A stretch of 64,000 nucleotides of DNA, from positions 744,001 through 808,000 of the forward strand of contig NZ_CACVAN010000001.1 of the NCBI RefSeq assembly GCF_902726655.1, written 5' to 3'. The stretch is from Virgibacillus ihumii (lineage in GTDB: Bacteria > Bacillota > Bacilli > Bacillales > Amphibacillaceae). Positions within the stretch are counted from its first letter, which is position 1. Every line of letters begins with the position of its first letter. The notes under the pieces were generated by a model. The model did not search any database, had not been told where the DNA came from, and worked only from the letters and a program-made list of their open reading frames with translations. Both the position numbers and the translations under genes were made by a program. Below are positions 7,881 to 14,577 of this stretch, one piece after another.

Positions 7881-8968
7881 GATCTATCCCACTCCATTAA
7901 CAACAATTCGGAACTGAATCCCGGTCCCAAAGCTGAAAGTACACTCACTTCATTTTTTGGTATTTTTTCTTTCATCCATCTGTCCAGTACATATAAAACT
8001 GTCGCAGATGACATATTCCCATGGTCACACAGTACATCATAGGAATACTTGAATTTTTCTTCAGATACAAGCAGTACTTCTTCCATTGCCTTTAGCACTT
8101 TCATACCTCCCGGGTGAGCGACAAGCGAATGTATATCCTCTTTTGTTAATTGATTGTTCTGTAAGAACGTTTTTATGTGTGTACTCCAGAATGTTCTTAC
8201 AAGTGAAGGAATGCTTTTGGAAAAAATAACTTCCAGACCATTATTGGTAACATCCCATCCCATAACATCATTACTGTTCTTCATCGTTTTGGAACTTGTT
8301 TTGTATATCAGTGGTTTGCTGTTTTGGTTATACGAAAGAAATGGTGAATTATTCCCCATTAACAGTACTGCACCAATACCATCACCAAAAAGTGCTGTTC
8401 CTATCAGATTACTTTTTTGTCGGTCATTTTTTTGAAACGTAAGGCTGCAAAGTTCACAACAAACCAGAAGAGCATTCTTGTCCGGGTGTGCTGTTAACCA
8501 GTCAAATGCACGGGAAAGTCCGATTGCTCCACCAGCGCAGCCAAGGCCCCATAACGGCATGCGGGTAACATCCCCCCTGAATGGCCGATCGTTCATTAAA
8601 AACGTATCGATGGAAGGAGTAGAGAGTCCGGTACTCGACACAAAAATAATCAAATCGATTGCCTCATACGGAATACTGTTGTTCAAAAAATATGAATTGG
8701 TAAGGCAATCATCCATGGCCTGCAATGAATATGTACGGGCATGTTTTTGGTATAAATCATTTTTTTCTTTAAATGTATGATCTTCTTTGAACCAATCTGC
8801 ATCTGTCACAAGCTGTCTGTGTTCGATTTTTGCATGATCAAATACAGGCAAAAATCGGCGTGCCTCTCGCCCGGAAATTGAGAATATATCCTGGACAAGC
8901 GTTTTTATTTCGTCCTGACCCAAGTTATGCTCGGGAATGCCTTTTCCAACTGAAGAAATATATGTCAT
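7877..8968 (-). CDS. bpsA: Type III polyketide synthase (chalcone synthase-like) BpsA
   Basis: Thiolase-fold homodimeric enzyme condensing a long-chain acyl-CoA with malonyl-CoA to alkylpyrones. The catalytic Cys is in MPLWGLGCAGGAIGLSRA; the His lies in SLVAHPGGMKVL and the Asn in DHGNMSSATVLYVLD, completing Cys-His-Asn. 363 residues is normal. The N-terminal MTYISSVGKGIPEHNLGQDE is like B. subtilis BpsA/BcsA. AAAGGTG precedes the ATG. First gene of a two-gene operon with bpsB. Product chain length is unknown. Confidence 0.94.
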   Translation of the reverse strand: MTYISSVGKGIPEHNLGQDEIKTLVQDIFSISGREARRFLPVFDHAKIEHRQLVTDADWFKEDHTFKEKNDLYQKHARTYSLQAMDDCLTNSYFLNNSIPYEAIDLIIFVSSTGLSTPSIDTFLMNDRPFRGDVTRMPLWGLGCAGGAIGLSRAFDWLTAHPDKNALLVCCELCSLTFQKNDRQKSNLIGTALFGDGIGAVLLMGNNSPFLSYNQNSKPLIYKTSSKTMKNSNDVMGWDVTNNGLEVIFSKSIPSLVRTFWSTHIKTFLQNNQLTKEDIHSLVAHPGGMKVLKAMEEVLLVSEEKFKYSYDVLCDHGNMSSATVLYVLDRWMKEKIPKNEVSVLSALGPGFSSELLLMEWDRS

Positions 8969-9020
8969 CGTGTCACCTTTTTATATACAGTTTGCAACAT
9001 GATTCCAAAAAACATACATA

Positions 9021-9046
9021 AAAAAACAGGGGTTCACCCTGTTTTT
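9021..9046 (-). terminator. Terminator after rlmL/ypsC
   Basis: AAAAACAGGG / CCCTGTTTTT arms with a 5-base loop; T-runs on both strands, so it may act in both directions. It lies 60 bases after the leftward methyltransferase gene and upstream of bpsA. Confidence 0.85.
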
Positions 9047-9107
9047 CCAGCGACCATAATAGTCTGAAGTGCTTTTTGTATATTTTACTGCAATTAATCT
9101 TGTTAAT

Positions 9108-10241
9108 TTAACTCTGTTTCCTCCCGAAGTACTGATAGTAATTTGTTTGGATAAATCCATTAAACAATTTTCGTTTTTTTGTTGCTTTGATGCCGTATTG
9201 TTTCTCAAACTCGTCAAATGCCGTCATAATATAAACGCTCCACGTTGGATGATCGCGCATAATTCGGCCAAGATCGCGGTAAATCGCAGCGGCTCCTTTT
9301 TTGTCACCAATCCGCTGACCGTATGGCGGGTTCCCAATCAAGTAACCATTACCTTTGCGAATAAACAAATCTTTTACCTGCATTTGTTTCCAGGAGATAA
9401 GTTCACCCAGGCCGGCTTCTTTTGAATTATCGTTCGAAATCTTAATCATTTTATGATCAATGTCGGATCCGATAATATCGAGTTTTTGATCATAGTTTGC
9501 TTCATCTTCTGCTTCTTCAAATGCTTCATCCCAGAAACGGCTCTTAATAAAATTCCAATTTTCCGAATCAAATTCACGATTAAAGCCCGGTGCAATATTC
9601 TGCCCAATCAATGCTGCCTCAATGGGGATTGTCCCGGAACCGCAGAACGGATCGACAAGCGGGGAATCAGGTTTCCAGTTTGTCAGCAGTATGAGTGCCG
9701 CAGCCATTGTCTCCTTTAAGGGAGCCTCCCCCTGTCCAACACGGTAGCCCCGTTTATGAAGTCCGCTGCCTGAAGTATCCAACGTCAGTAATGCTTCATC
9801 TTTATGTATTGCCACTTCCACTTTATACATTGCACCAGTCTCAGGCATTTTACTGGCAAACCCATACTTTAATTTCAGTCGTTCGGCAATTGCTTTTTTA
9901 ACAATCGCCTGACAATCGGGAACACTGTATAATGTTGATTTGACGGATTTACCCGAAACAGGAAACTTTCCTTCTTCACTAATAAATTGTTCCCATGGCA
10001 GTGCTTTGGTCGATTCAAACAAGTCGTCAAATGTAGCAGCATTAAATCTGCCAACGAGTAATTTCACACGATCACCTGTGCGCAGCCATAAATTACAGCG
10101 TGGAATCGCTGATACAGGAGCCTGGAATACTACTTTTCCATCTTCGACGTGCGCTTCATATCCCAACTGATTAATTTCTCTTGCCACAATTGATTCCAGT
10201 CCCATGGCAGCGGTTGCAATCAATGTCACATCTTGTTCCAT
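9108..10241 (-). CDS. 23S rRNA (guanine-N2) methyltransferase, YpsC/RlmL family
   Basis: THUMP domain (about residues 1-160) followed by a Rossmann methyltransferase domain. SAM-site motif DPFCGSGTIPIEAALIGQNI and the catalytic amino-methylating motif GNPPYGQRIGD are present. 377 residues from the ATG at 10241, which follows AAAGGAA; the longer TTG-initiated frame is less likely. Matches B. subtilis YpsC in size and position next to rnpB and gpsB. Predicted to modify 23S rRNA at N2 of a guanine; the exact position is not proven for this branch. Confidence 0.92.
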   Translation of the reverse strand: MEQDVTLIATAAMGLESIVAREINQLGYEAHVEDGKVVFQAPVSAIPRCNLWLRTGDRVKLLVGRFNAATFDDLFESTKALPWEQFISEEGKFPVSGKSVKSTLYSVPDCQAIVKKAIAERLKLKYGFASKMPETGAMYKVEVAIHKDEALLTLDTSGSGLHKRGYRVGQGEAPLKETMAAALILLTNWKPDSPLVDPFCGSGTIPIEAALIGQNIAPGFNREFDSENWNFIKSRFWDEAFEEAEDEANYDQKLDIIGSDIDHKMIKISNDNSKEAGLGELISWKQMQVKDLFIRKGNGYLIGNPPYGQRIGDKKGAAAIYRDLGRIMRDHPTWSVYIMTAFDEFEKQYGIKATKKRKLFNGFIQTNYYQYFGRKQS

Positions 10242-10403
10242 AGCATTAATTCCTTTCACTTTCAAAATTCAATATCGTTCTACTTTATTATACCGTAAGG
10301 AAAAAACCTTTCCAACAGCAAGCGTGCAATCAGAAAGGTTTCCATAATTTAACGCATATAAAATTAAAGGCATATAATCAAGCACTATGTGTTTAAGAAC
10401 AGA

Positions 10404-10800
10404 CCGGTGAATACCTGGTAAGCCATGTTCTGTCCCGTTGTACTTCCAGCGGTGGTCAACCTTGTACATTGGTCGTAATCATCTATCTACAAGCTATGCT
10501 TGTCCCTTTTTCGGTTCATTTCCCTAATCAAGGATGCCCCTACCATTATTTGGGTTGCTCACTCGTGGGGTTTACCCCGTTCCACCCGGAAAGTTTCCGA
10601 TCCGGCTTCGTCACTGTGGCACTTTCAAGTGTACTCATCCATAACACATCGGAATTAGGATTTTTCACTGCCGTTAACCATTACGGTTACCCTGACTTAT
10701 GATTTCGTCAAGCACGATCACTACAGGCATCGCAGCCCGTGTGAGCATGGACTTTCCTCTGCATGCTAAAATTACATACAGCGATTACGCAGGCATTCAT
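10404..10800 (-). ncRNA. rnpB: RNase P RNA, type B
   Basis: The catalytic RNA that matures tRNA 5' ends. On the minus strand the universally conserved GAGGAAAGTCCATGCT occurs near the 5' part and ACAGAACATGGCTTA near the 3' part, about 330 bases apart. The ends pair as P1: GAATGCCTG (10798-10790) with CAGGTATTC (10417-10409). Total near 400 nt, as in Bacillus type B RNAs. Position between gpsB and ypsC matches B. subtilis. Ends are approximate within several bases. Confidence 0.96.
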
Positions 10801-10813
10801 CATTTCTCTTCAT

Positions 10814-10824
10814 TGATTATAGCA
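10814..10824 (-). promoter_or_regulatory. Extended -10 promoter of rnpB
   Basis: Minus-strand TGCTATAAT (TATAAT at 10821-10816) is an extended -10; no good -35 is seen. A start near 10809 would sit just before the RNase P RNA 5' end. Confidence 0.65.
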
Positions 10825-10864
10825 TATAAAACGCATTTTCGCATTGGTAAAAAGAAGTAACACA

Positions 10865-11164
10865 TTAAGAATCTGCGTACTTTTTACCAAATACCGCTTT
10901 TTCAAGGTTGGACAATCTTTTAATAACGTCATAGTTAACCTGATGATTTGGTGCTGCGGTTCTCGTCCTTGTCTGATCGGATTGCTTACGCAGCCTATCA
11001 TTTTCCTGTTTCAGTTTTTCAATCTCCTGCTGAAATGCTTCATAATCCTGAATAACTGTATCAAGAAACTCGTCTACTTCCTCTTGGTGATAACCACGGA
11101 TGGCTGTTTTAAATTCCTTTTCCAAAATATCCTTACTGCTAAGTTGCATTCGATTTGCATTCAT
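10865..11164 (-). CDS. gpsB: Cell-division regulator GpsB
   Basis: Cytosolic coiled-coil adaptor that shuttles penicillin-binding proteins between septum and side wall; DivIVA-like. N-terminal domain LSSKDILEKEFKTAIRGYHQ with EEVDEFLDTVIQDYE is the DivIVA/GpsB lipid and partner-binding fold, then a short coiled coil (residues 41-65), a polar linker, and the C-terminal trimerisation segment DVIKRLSNLEKAVFG. 99 residues, typical. Functional partner PBP1 is encoded a few kb away. Confidence 0.96.
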   Translation of the reverse strand: MNANRMQLSSKDILEKEFKTAIRGYHQEEVDEFLDTVIQDYEAFQQEIEKLKQENDRLRKQSDQTRTRTAAPNHQVNYDVIKRLSNLEKAVFGKKYADS

Positions 11165-11350
11165 TTTGAGTCACCTCATGTTTTTCAAAATTATCAATCA
11201 ATAACAATTGTATTTTTATCCATTTTATTTATGTGTATCCTTTCTTCCATCCAGTATAACATTAAAGATTATTCTTGTCTTATAGCGAGTGCGGAAGTTT
11301 TATTATAAGATTCAAACGTAACTTATATTTTCTGACGTTCTAAAGCAAAA

Positions 11351-11380
11351 AAAAAGAAGCCAAACACTCGCTTCTTTTTT
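11351..11380 (-). terminator. Terminator after cdd
   Basis: AAAAGAAGC / GCTTCTTTT arms with 9-base loop followed by T-run leftward; overlaps the cdd stop codon by two bases. Confidence 0.85.
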
Positions 11381-11780
11381 ACTGTTTATTTAAATCTTCC
11401 TGCTGAAAGGAAAAAGGAAGTAACGCTTCCATCGAGATAGAATTGATATCGTTATTCAGATTTGTCAGATGTATTTCGGTACTAGCATCAAAGAATTCGC
11501 TCATTACCTGACGACAGGATCCGCATGGCGGGACAGGTCTTTTTGTGTCAGCTGCCACCGCCAGACTGGTAAAATGATGTTCACCATCGGATATGGCTTT
11601 GAAAATTGCCACCCTTTCCGCACAGCAGCTGACCGGATATGCAGCATTTTCAATATTGCATCCGGTATAAACCTTCCCGGATTTGGTAAGCAGTGCTGCC
11701 CCCACCGGAAATTTCGAGTATGGTACGTAAGCTCTTTCCATGATTTTAATCGCTTTTTTTATTAAATCATTTTTATTCAT
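11379..11780 (-). CDS. cdd: Cytidine deaminase
   Basis: Zinc hydrolase converting cytidine and deoxycytidine to uridine forms in pyrimidine salvage. Zinc-site motifs are clear: TGCNIENAAYPVSCCAERVAIF (Cys-Ala-Glu with the catalytic Glu) and PVPPCGSCRQVMSEF (two Cys). 133 residues, the homotetrameric class. Preceded by AAAGGGG. It stands alone with its own terminator; in B. subtilis cdd lies elsewhere, next to era. Confidence 0.97.
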   Translation of the reverse strand: MNKNDLIKKAIKIMERAYVPYSKFPVGAALLTKSGKVYTGCNIENAAYPVSCCAERVAIFKAISDGEHHFTSLAVAADTKRPVPPCGSCRQVMSEFFDASTEIHLTNLNNDINSISMEALLPFSFQQEDLNKQ

Positions 11781-11841
11781 ACTGAACCCCTTTCACGTTG
11801 GAAGGTTATTATAAAAGATTACTTCCCCCGTGTAAAGCAAG

Positions 11842-12198
11842 TTACCCGTCACGCAGGTCATGTATAAGCTGATCAAAGATAAAATTCACCGAATGATTCA
11901 GCTCCATATACCGCTTTCGTTTCACATCAATATAAAAACTATGCATTAACAGGAGCCCCATGTTTTCCTTAGTCGATGTAACCTGGTGCGGATGCAATGA
12001 CACTTTTTGATCCTTAACTACTGCCAGTGCTTCTTCCTCCCAATTATCCAGCATTTGATAAATAGGTTCAGTCTGTGACTTAACCATCAGAAAAAATTCC
12101 TTGTCTTTGCGATCTTCCGGAGGGTCATTTTCTTCATACTTATATTTTAATTGCTGTAATTTTTGTTTAAGCTGTTCTGTCTGCATTTGAAGATTCAT
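11842..12198 (-). CDS. DUF1798 family protein, YppE-like
   Basis: Small all-helical protein of 118 residues, function unknown. The central LDNWEEEALAVVKDQKVSLH and the late SFYIDVKRKRYMELNHSVNF fit the DUF1798/YppE family, and the position near recU/ponA agrees with yppE in B. subtilis. No signal peptide or membrane span. AAAGGTCGG lies upstream of the ATG with longish spacing. Confidence 0.78.
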   Translation of the reverse strand: MNLQMQTEQLKQKLQQLKYKYEENDPPEDRKDKEFFLMVKSQTEPIYQMLDNWEEEALAVVKDQKVSLHPHQVTSTKENMGLLLMHSFYIDVKRKRYMELNHSVNFIFDQLIHDLRDG

Positions 12199-12272
12199 AA
12201 TAATGTATCCGACCTTTTTACAGTTTAATAGTACAGGTTCATTTTACCATCAGACCATAAAATAATCAGCCG

Positions 12273-12512
12273 TTACGATAATTTTTTTCTCACTTTGAAA
12301 TTAGGGGCAGAAAGTTTAATTTCCGGTTTTTGTTTTGCCAGTTTCTTCATGGAGGATTTAGTCCGATTTATATTTTTTTGCTGCTCATGGAAATGCTGCA
12401 ATATGGTGTCATCCACCTTCAACGTATACTTTTGTTCCATTATCCGTATCTGATCAGCCAGTTCCGAAATCGCATCGGTAAATGTCTGCTTGTCCAAATT
12501 TTCAACAGCCAT
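12273..12512 (-). CDS. Hypothetical small helical protein
   Basis: A 79-residue protein from the ATG at 12512, chosen because GAGGGTG precedes it; an in-frame start at 12557 has no such site. Sequence is helix-rich (ENLDKQTFTDAISELADQIR), then lysine-rich and basic at the C-terminus. I do not recognise the family. It lies in the yppC-yppE neighbourhood, upstream of the YppE-like gene in the same direction, and may be that region's small yppD-type gene; this is only positional. Confidence 0.55.
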   Translation of the reverse strand: MAVENLDKQTFTDAISELADQIRIMEQKYTLKVDDTILQHFHEQQKNINRTKSSMKKLAKQKPEIKLSAPNFKVRKKLS

Positions 12513-12663
12513 GTTATTCACCCTCACTTTTAGTTGGTTATTACTCTTATTCCACAATAACGCGCCGTCCCCTTCCTGTTCGACAAAACTAGAAGAAATG
12601 AAACAAAACTAGTGTAAATTTAATGAAGGTTAGACAAACTATTCATGGAAGGAGGTTCTGAAA

Positions 12664-12768
12664 GTGAAGAAGAAACAATCTGATAAGCAAGACGAACGTA
12701 AACAGAAACGTAAGCCAACAGATATGGGAAATAAGAAACTGGACGGGCCTAATCGCCCATCAACCTAA
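12664..12768 (+). CDS. sspM: Small acid-soluble spore protein M
   Basis: A 34-residue, very basic protein starting at GTG 12664, with AAGGAGG seven bases before. The C-terminal KKLDGPNRPST closely matches my recollection of B. subtilis SspM (KKLGGPNRPST), and the length is the same (34). SspM is a minor spore-core protein made in the forespore. Possible SigG-like elements lie upstream (CAAACTA at 12635-12641 with a GTGTAAA about 18 bases earlier), a weak match. Followed by a good terminator. Confidence 0.9.
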   Translation: MKKKQSDKQDERKQKRKPTDMGNKKLDGPNRPST

Positions 12769-12798
12769 AAGAAAAGCGGCAGCGCATATTCATTGGAT

Positions 12799-12835
12799 AA
12801 CCTGGCTGATACAGACCCATCAAGCCAGGTTTTTG
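12799..12835 (+). terminator. Terminator between sspM and yppC
   Basis: AACCTGGCT (12799-12807) pairs exactly with AGCCAGGTT (12823-12831), followed by TTTTG. It serves sspM; the yppC stop from the other strand adjoins it. Confidence 0.9.
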
Positions 12836-13786
12836 TTATAGTATCTTTTTTACGTGGTAATAAGCATAAAACAGCTTTCTTTTCTTGTAAAAAGAGTTGC
12901 TGACATCATGATTCAGGTCAGCGCTGACATTTTTCAACCATTTTTTTCTGATGCCCCCGGTTTTATACCAGTCATTTCGAATTGTATCCCGATGTGTAAT
13001 TACTGGATATACCGTACGTAAAAAAGGGGCTTTTTCCATTGGCTTGGAAAAAAACTTCTCATAATCTCTTCTGGAACCGGTATGTTCATTATTTGCCGCA
13101 AAACGGTAAATGGATAAATAGACAGCTGGATTATAAATAATGGAGGCGATTTTTTTCCCAAGTAAAATTCGATTCGTTAATTTTGTAAAATCATGAACAT
13201 TTACGCCAAAAAGTTTATTGTCCGATGTCGGGAGTATAATAGCGTTTAACAATAAAATATCCTGCAGAAGGTATGGCGGACGCAAAAATACTTTATACTT
13301 GAAATATGACTGTTTTATGACTGGCTGCTGAATAACATTTTGCTCATTGATGATCAATGCCAGCATGAGTCGATCCCTGTCTCCAAATTCCCAGTAACGC
13401 TGCCACTCATCAACCATATATTGCGAGACATGAAACGCGAACAGCAAATGGAACATCGGCTTGTTTTTCTGTACGGACAGCTGAAATATCAACAGCTGTG
13501 GATATGCGTCAGAAAAAATCAGCCAGTTAGCCCGTTCATAGGTCATAAACAATTGATTTCGTTCCTTTTTACCCAATATTTCAAGAAACGGTGAAAGAAA
13601 TAAATCCGTCATATTCCAACCGGCGTTTCTTGATACCATGCTTGCAACAAATGCCCATTTTATGTCGGGAAATAGGTTATAAAAGTTTTGATATGCGTTT
13701 GTTCGGGAAATGTTATCCGAATTATACTCATTCGTTTTTTTTGTTATATAATGTAGATATTGGTGATTTTTTGAATTAAAATGCAT
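12836..13786 (-). CDS. yppC: DUF2515 family protein YppC
   Basis: 316-residue protein of unknown function. Tryptophan/tyrosine-rich with segments such as DIKWAFVASMVSRNAGWNMTD, FMTYERANWLIFSDAYPQLL and FGVNVHDFTKLTNRILLGK, typical of the DUF2515 family represented by B. subtilis YppC. No signal peptide; no clear membrane span. Divergent from recU with a short shared upstream region, as in B. subtilis order. Confidence 0.85.
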   Translation of the reverse strand: MHFNSKNHQYLHYITKKTNEYNSDNISRTNAYQNFYNLFPDIKWAFVASMVSRNAGWNMTDLFLSPFLEILGKKERNQLFMTYERANWLIFSDAYPQLLIFQLSVQKNKPMFHLLFAFHVSQYMVDEWQRYWEFGDRDRLMLALIINEQNVIQQPVIKQSYFKYKVFLRPPYLLQDILLLNAIILPTSDNKLFGVNVHDFTKLTNRILLGKKIASIIYNPAVYLSIYRFAANNEHTGSRRDYEKFFSKPMEKAPFLRTVYPVITHRDTIRNDWYKTGGIRKKWLKNVSADLNHDVSNSFYKKRKLFYAYYHVKKIL

Positions 13787-13826
13787 GGAAATTACCTGCT
13801 TTCACACTATTGTAAGAAGTTAATGG

Positions 13827-13855
13827 TTACCAAGCATGCCAATTTTTGATATGAT
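13827..13855 (+). promoter_or_regulatory. SigA-type promoter of recU-ponA
   Basis: TTACCA (13827-13832), 17-base spacer, TATGAT (13850-13855). Start near 13862 gives a leader of about 20 nt and makes the in-frame ATG at 13864 implausible, supporting the recU start at 13882. Confidence 0.6.
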
Positions 13856-13881
13856 ACTGTAATATGCTGGGGGGAATGAAA

Positions 13882-14487
13882 ATGAGGTATCCGAATGGCA
13901 CCGGTAAAAACATCAGGCAGCGAATGCCCAAGACTCAGCAGAAAAACGGGTACAGTAACCGTGGCATGACGTTGGAGGAAGATATTAATGCTACTAATAC
14001 TTATTATTTAACTGTGGAAAAAGCAATTATTCATAAAAAGCCCACCCCGGTTCAAATTGTCAAGGTGCATTATCCCAAAAGAAGTGCAGCGGTCATAACC
14101 GAGGGGTATTTTAAGCAGCCATCGACAACGGATTATAACGGCATTTATCGAAGCAGGCACATTGATTTTGAAGCAAAGGAAACCAAAAATAAAACGCGTT
14201 TTCCTTTGGCAAATATACATGAACACCAAATTACCCATATGAAAACGATTGTTGAACATGGCGGCATCTGCTTTTTGATTATCCGGTTTGCTGCATACGA
14301 TGAAACGTACTTTATGCCTGCCGGAAGATTTTTTCCGTATTGGGAGGAAAAAATTAACGGCGGGAAAAAATCCATTTCATATGAGCAGATTAAACAGGAA
14401 GGTTATTTGATCCCCTTTCATTTTCAAGCCAGGGTAAACTATTTAGCCGTTATCGATCGGGTTTATTTTGCGGATAAAAAAGATTAA
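13882..14487 (+). CDS. recU: Holliday junction resolvase RecU
   Basis: Structure-specific endonuclease cutting four-way junctions in recombination and chromosome segregation. From the ATG at 13882 the protein starts MRYPNGTGKN; motifs NRGMTLEEDINATNTYYL, HKKPTPVQIVKVHYP, STTDYNGIYRSRHIDFEAKE (catalytic D..E-x-K) and FPLANIHEHQITHMK are all present. 201 residues. A GGGGGG ribosome site is 7 bases before this ATG. Upstream of ponA, the conserved recU-ponA pair. Confidence 0.96.
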   Translation: MRYPNGTGKNIRQRMPKTQQKNGYSNRGMTLEEDINATNTYYLTVEKAIIHKKPTPVQIVKVHYPKRSAAVITEGYFKQPSTTDYNGIYRSRHIDFEAKETKNKTRFPLANIHEHQITHMKTIVEHGGICFLIIRFAAYDETYFMPAGRFFPYWEEKINGGKKSISYEQIKQEGYLIPFHFQARVNYLAVIDRVYFADKKD

Positions 14488-14508
14488 AACTCGTACTGCA
14501 TAAGTGCA

Positions 14509-14553
14509 ACTAACTAGGCTTTCGCCTGAAATCCGGCGACACACTTAGTTTTC
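14509..14553. repeat. Imperfect inverted repeat between recU and ponA
   Basis: AACTAA...CGCC arms pair with GGCG...TTAGTT around a short loop (14509-14553). No T-run follows, so it is not an ordinary terminator. Possibly an mRNA stem in the recU-ponA transcript or a remnant of a dispersed repeat; no second copy was noticed in the window. Confidence 0.4.
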
Positions 14554-14577
14554 GAATAGATTGGAGGAAGATGAGTT

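Noticed and set aside
10269..10702. Open frames across 10.27-10.70 kb
   Set aside because: This interval is RNase P RNA, shown by the conserved 5' and 3' motifs and the P1 pairing.
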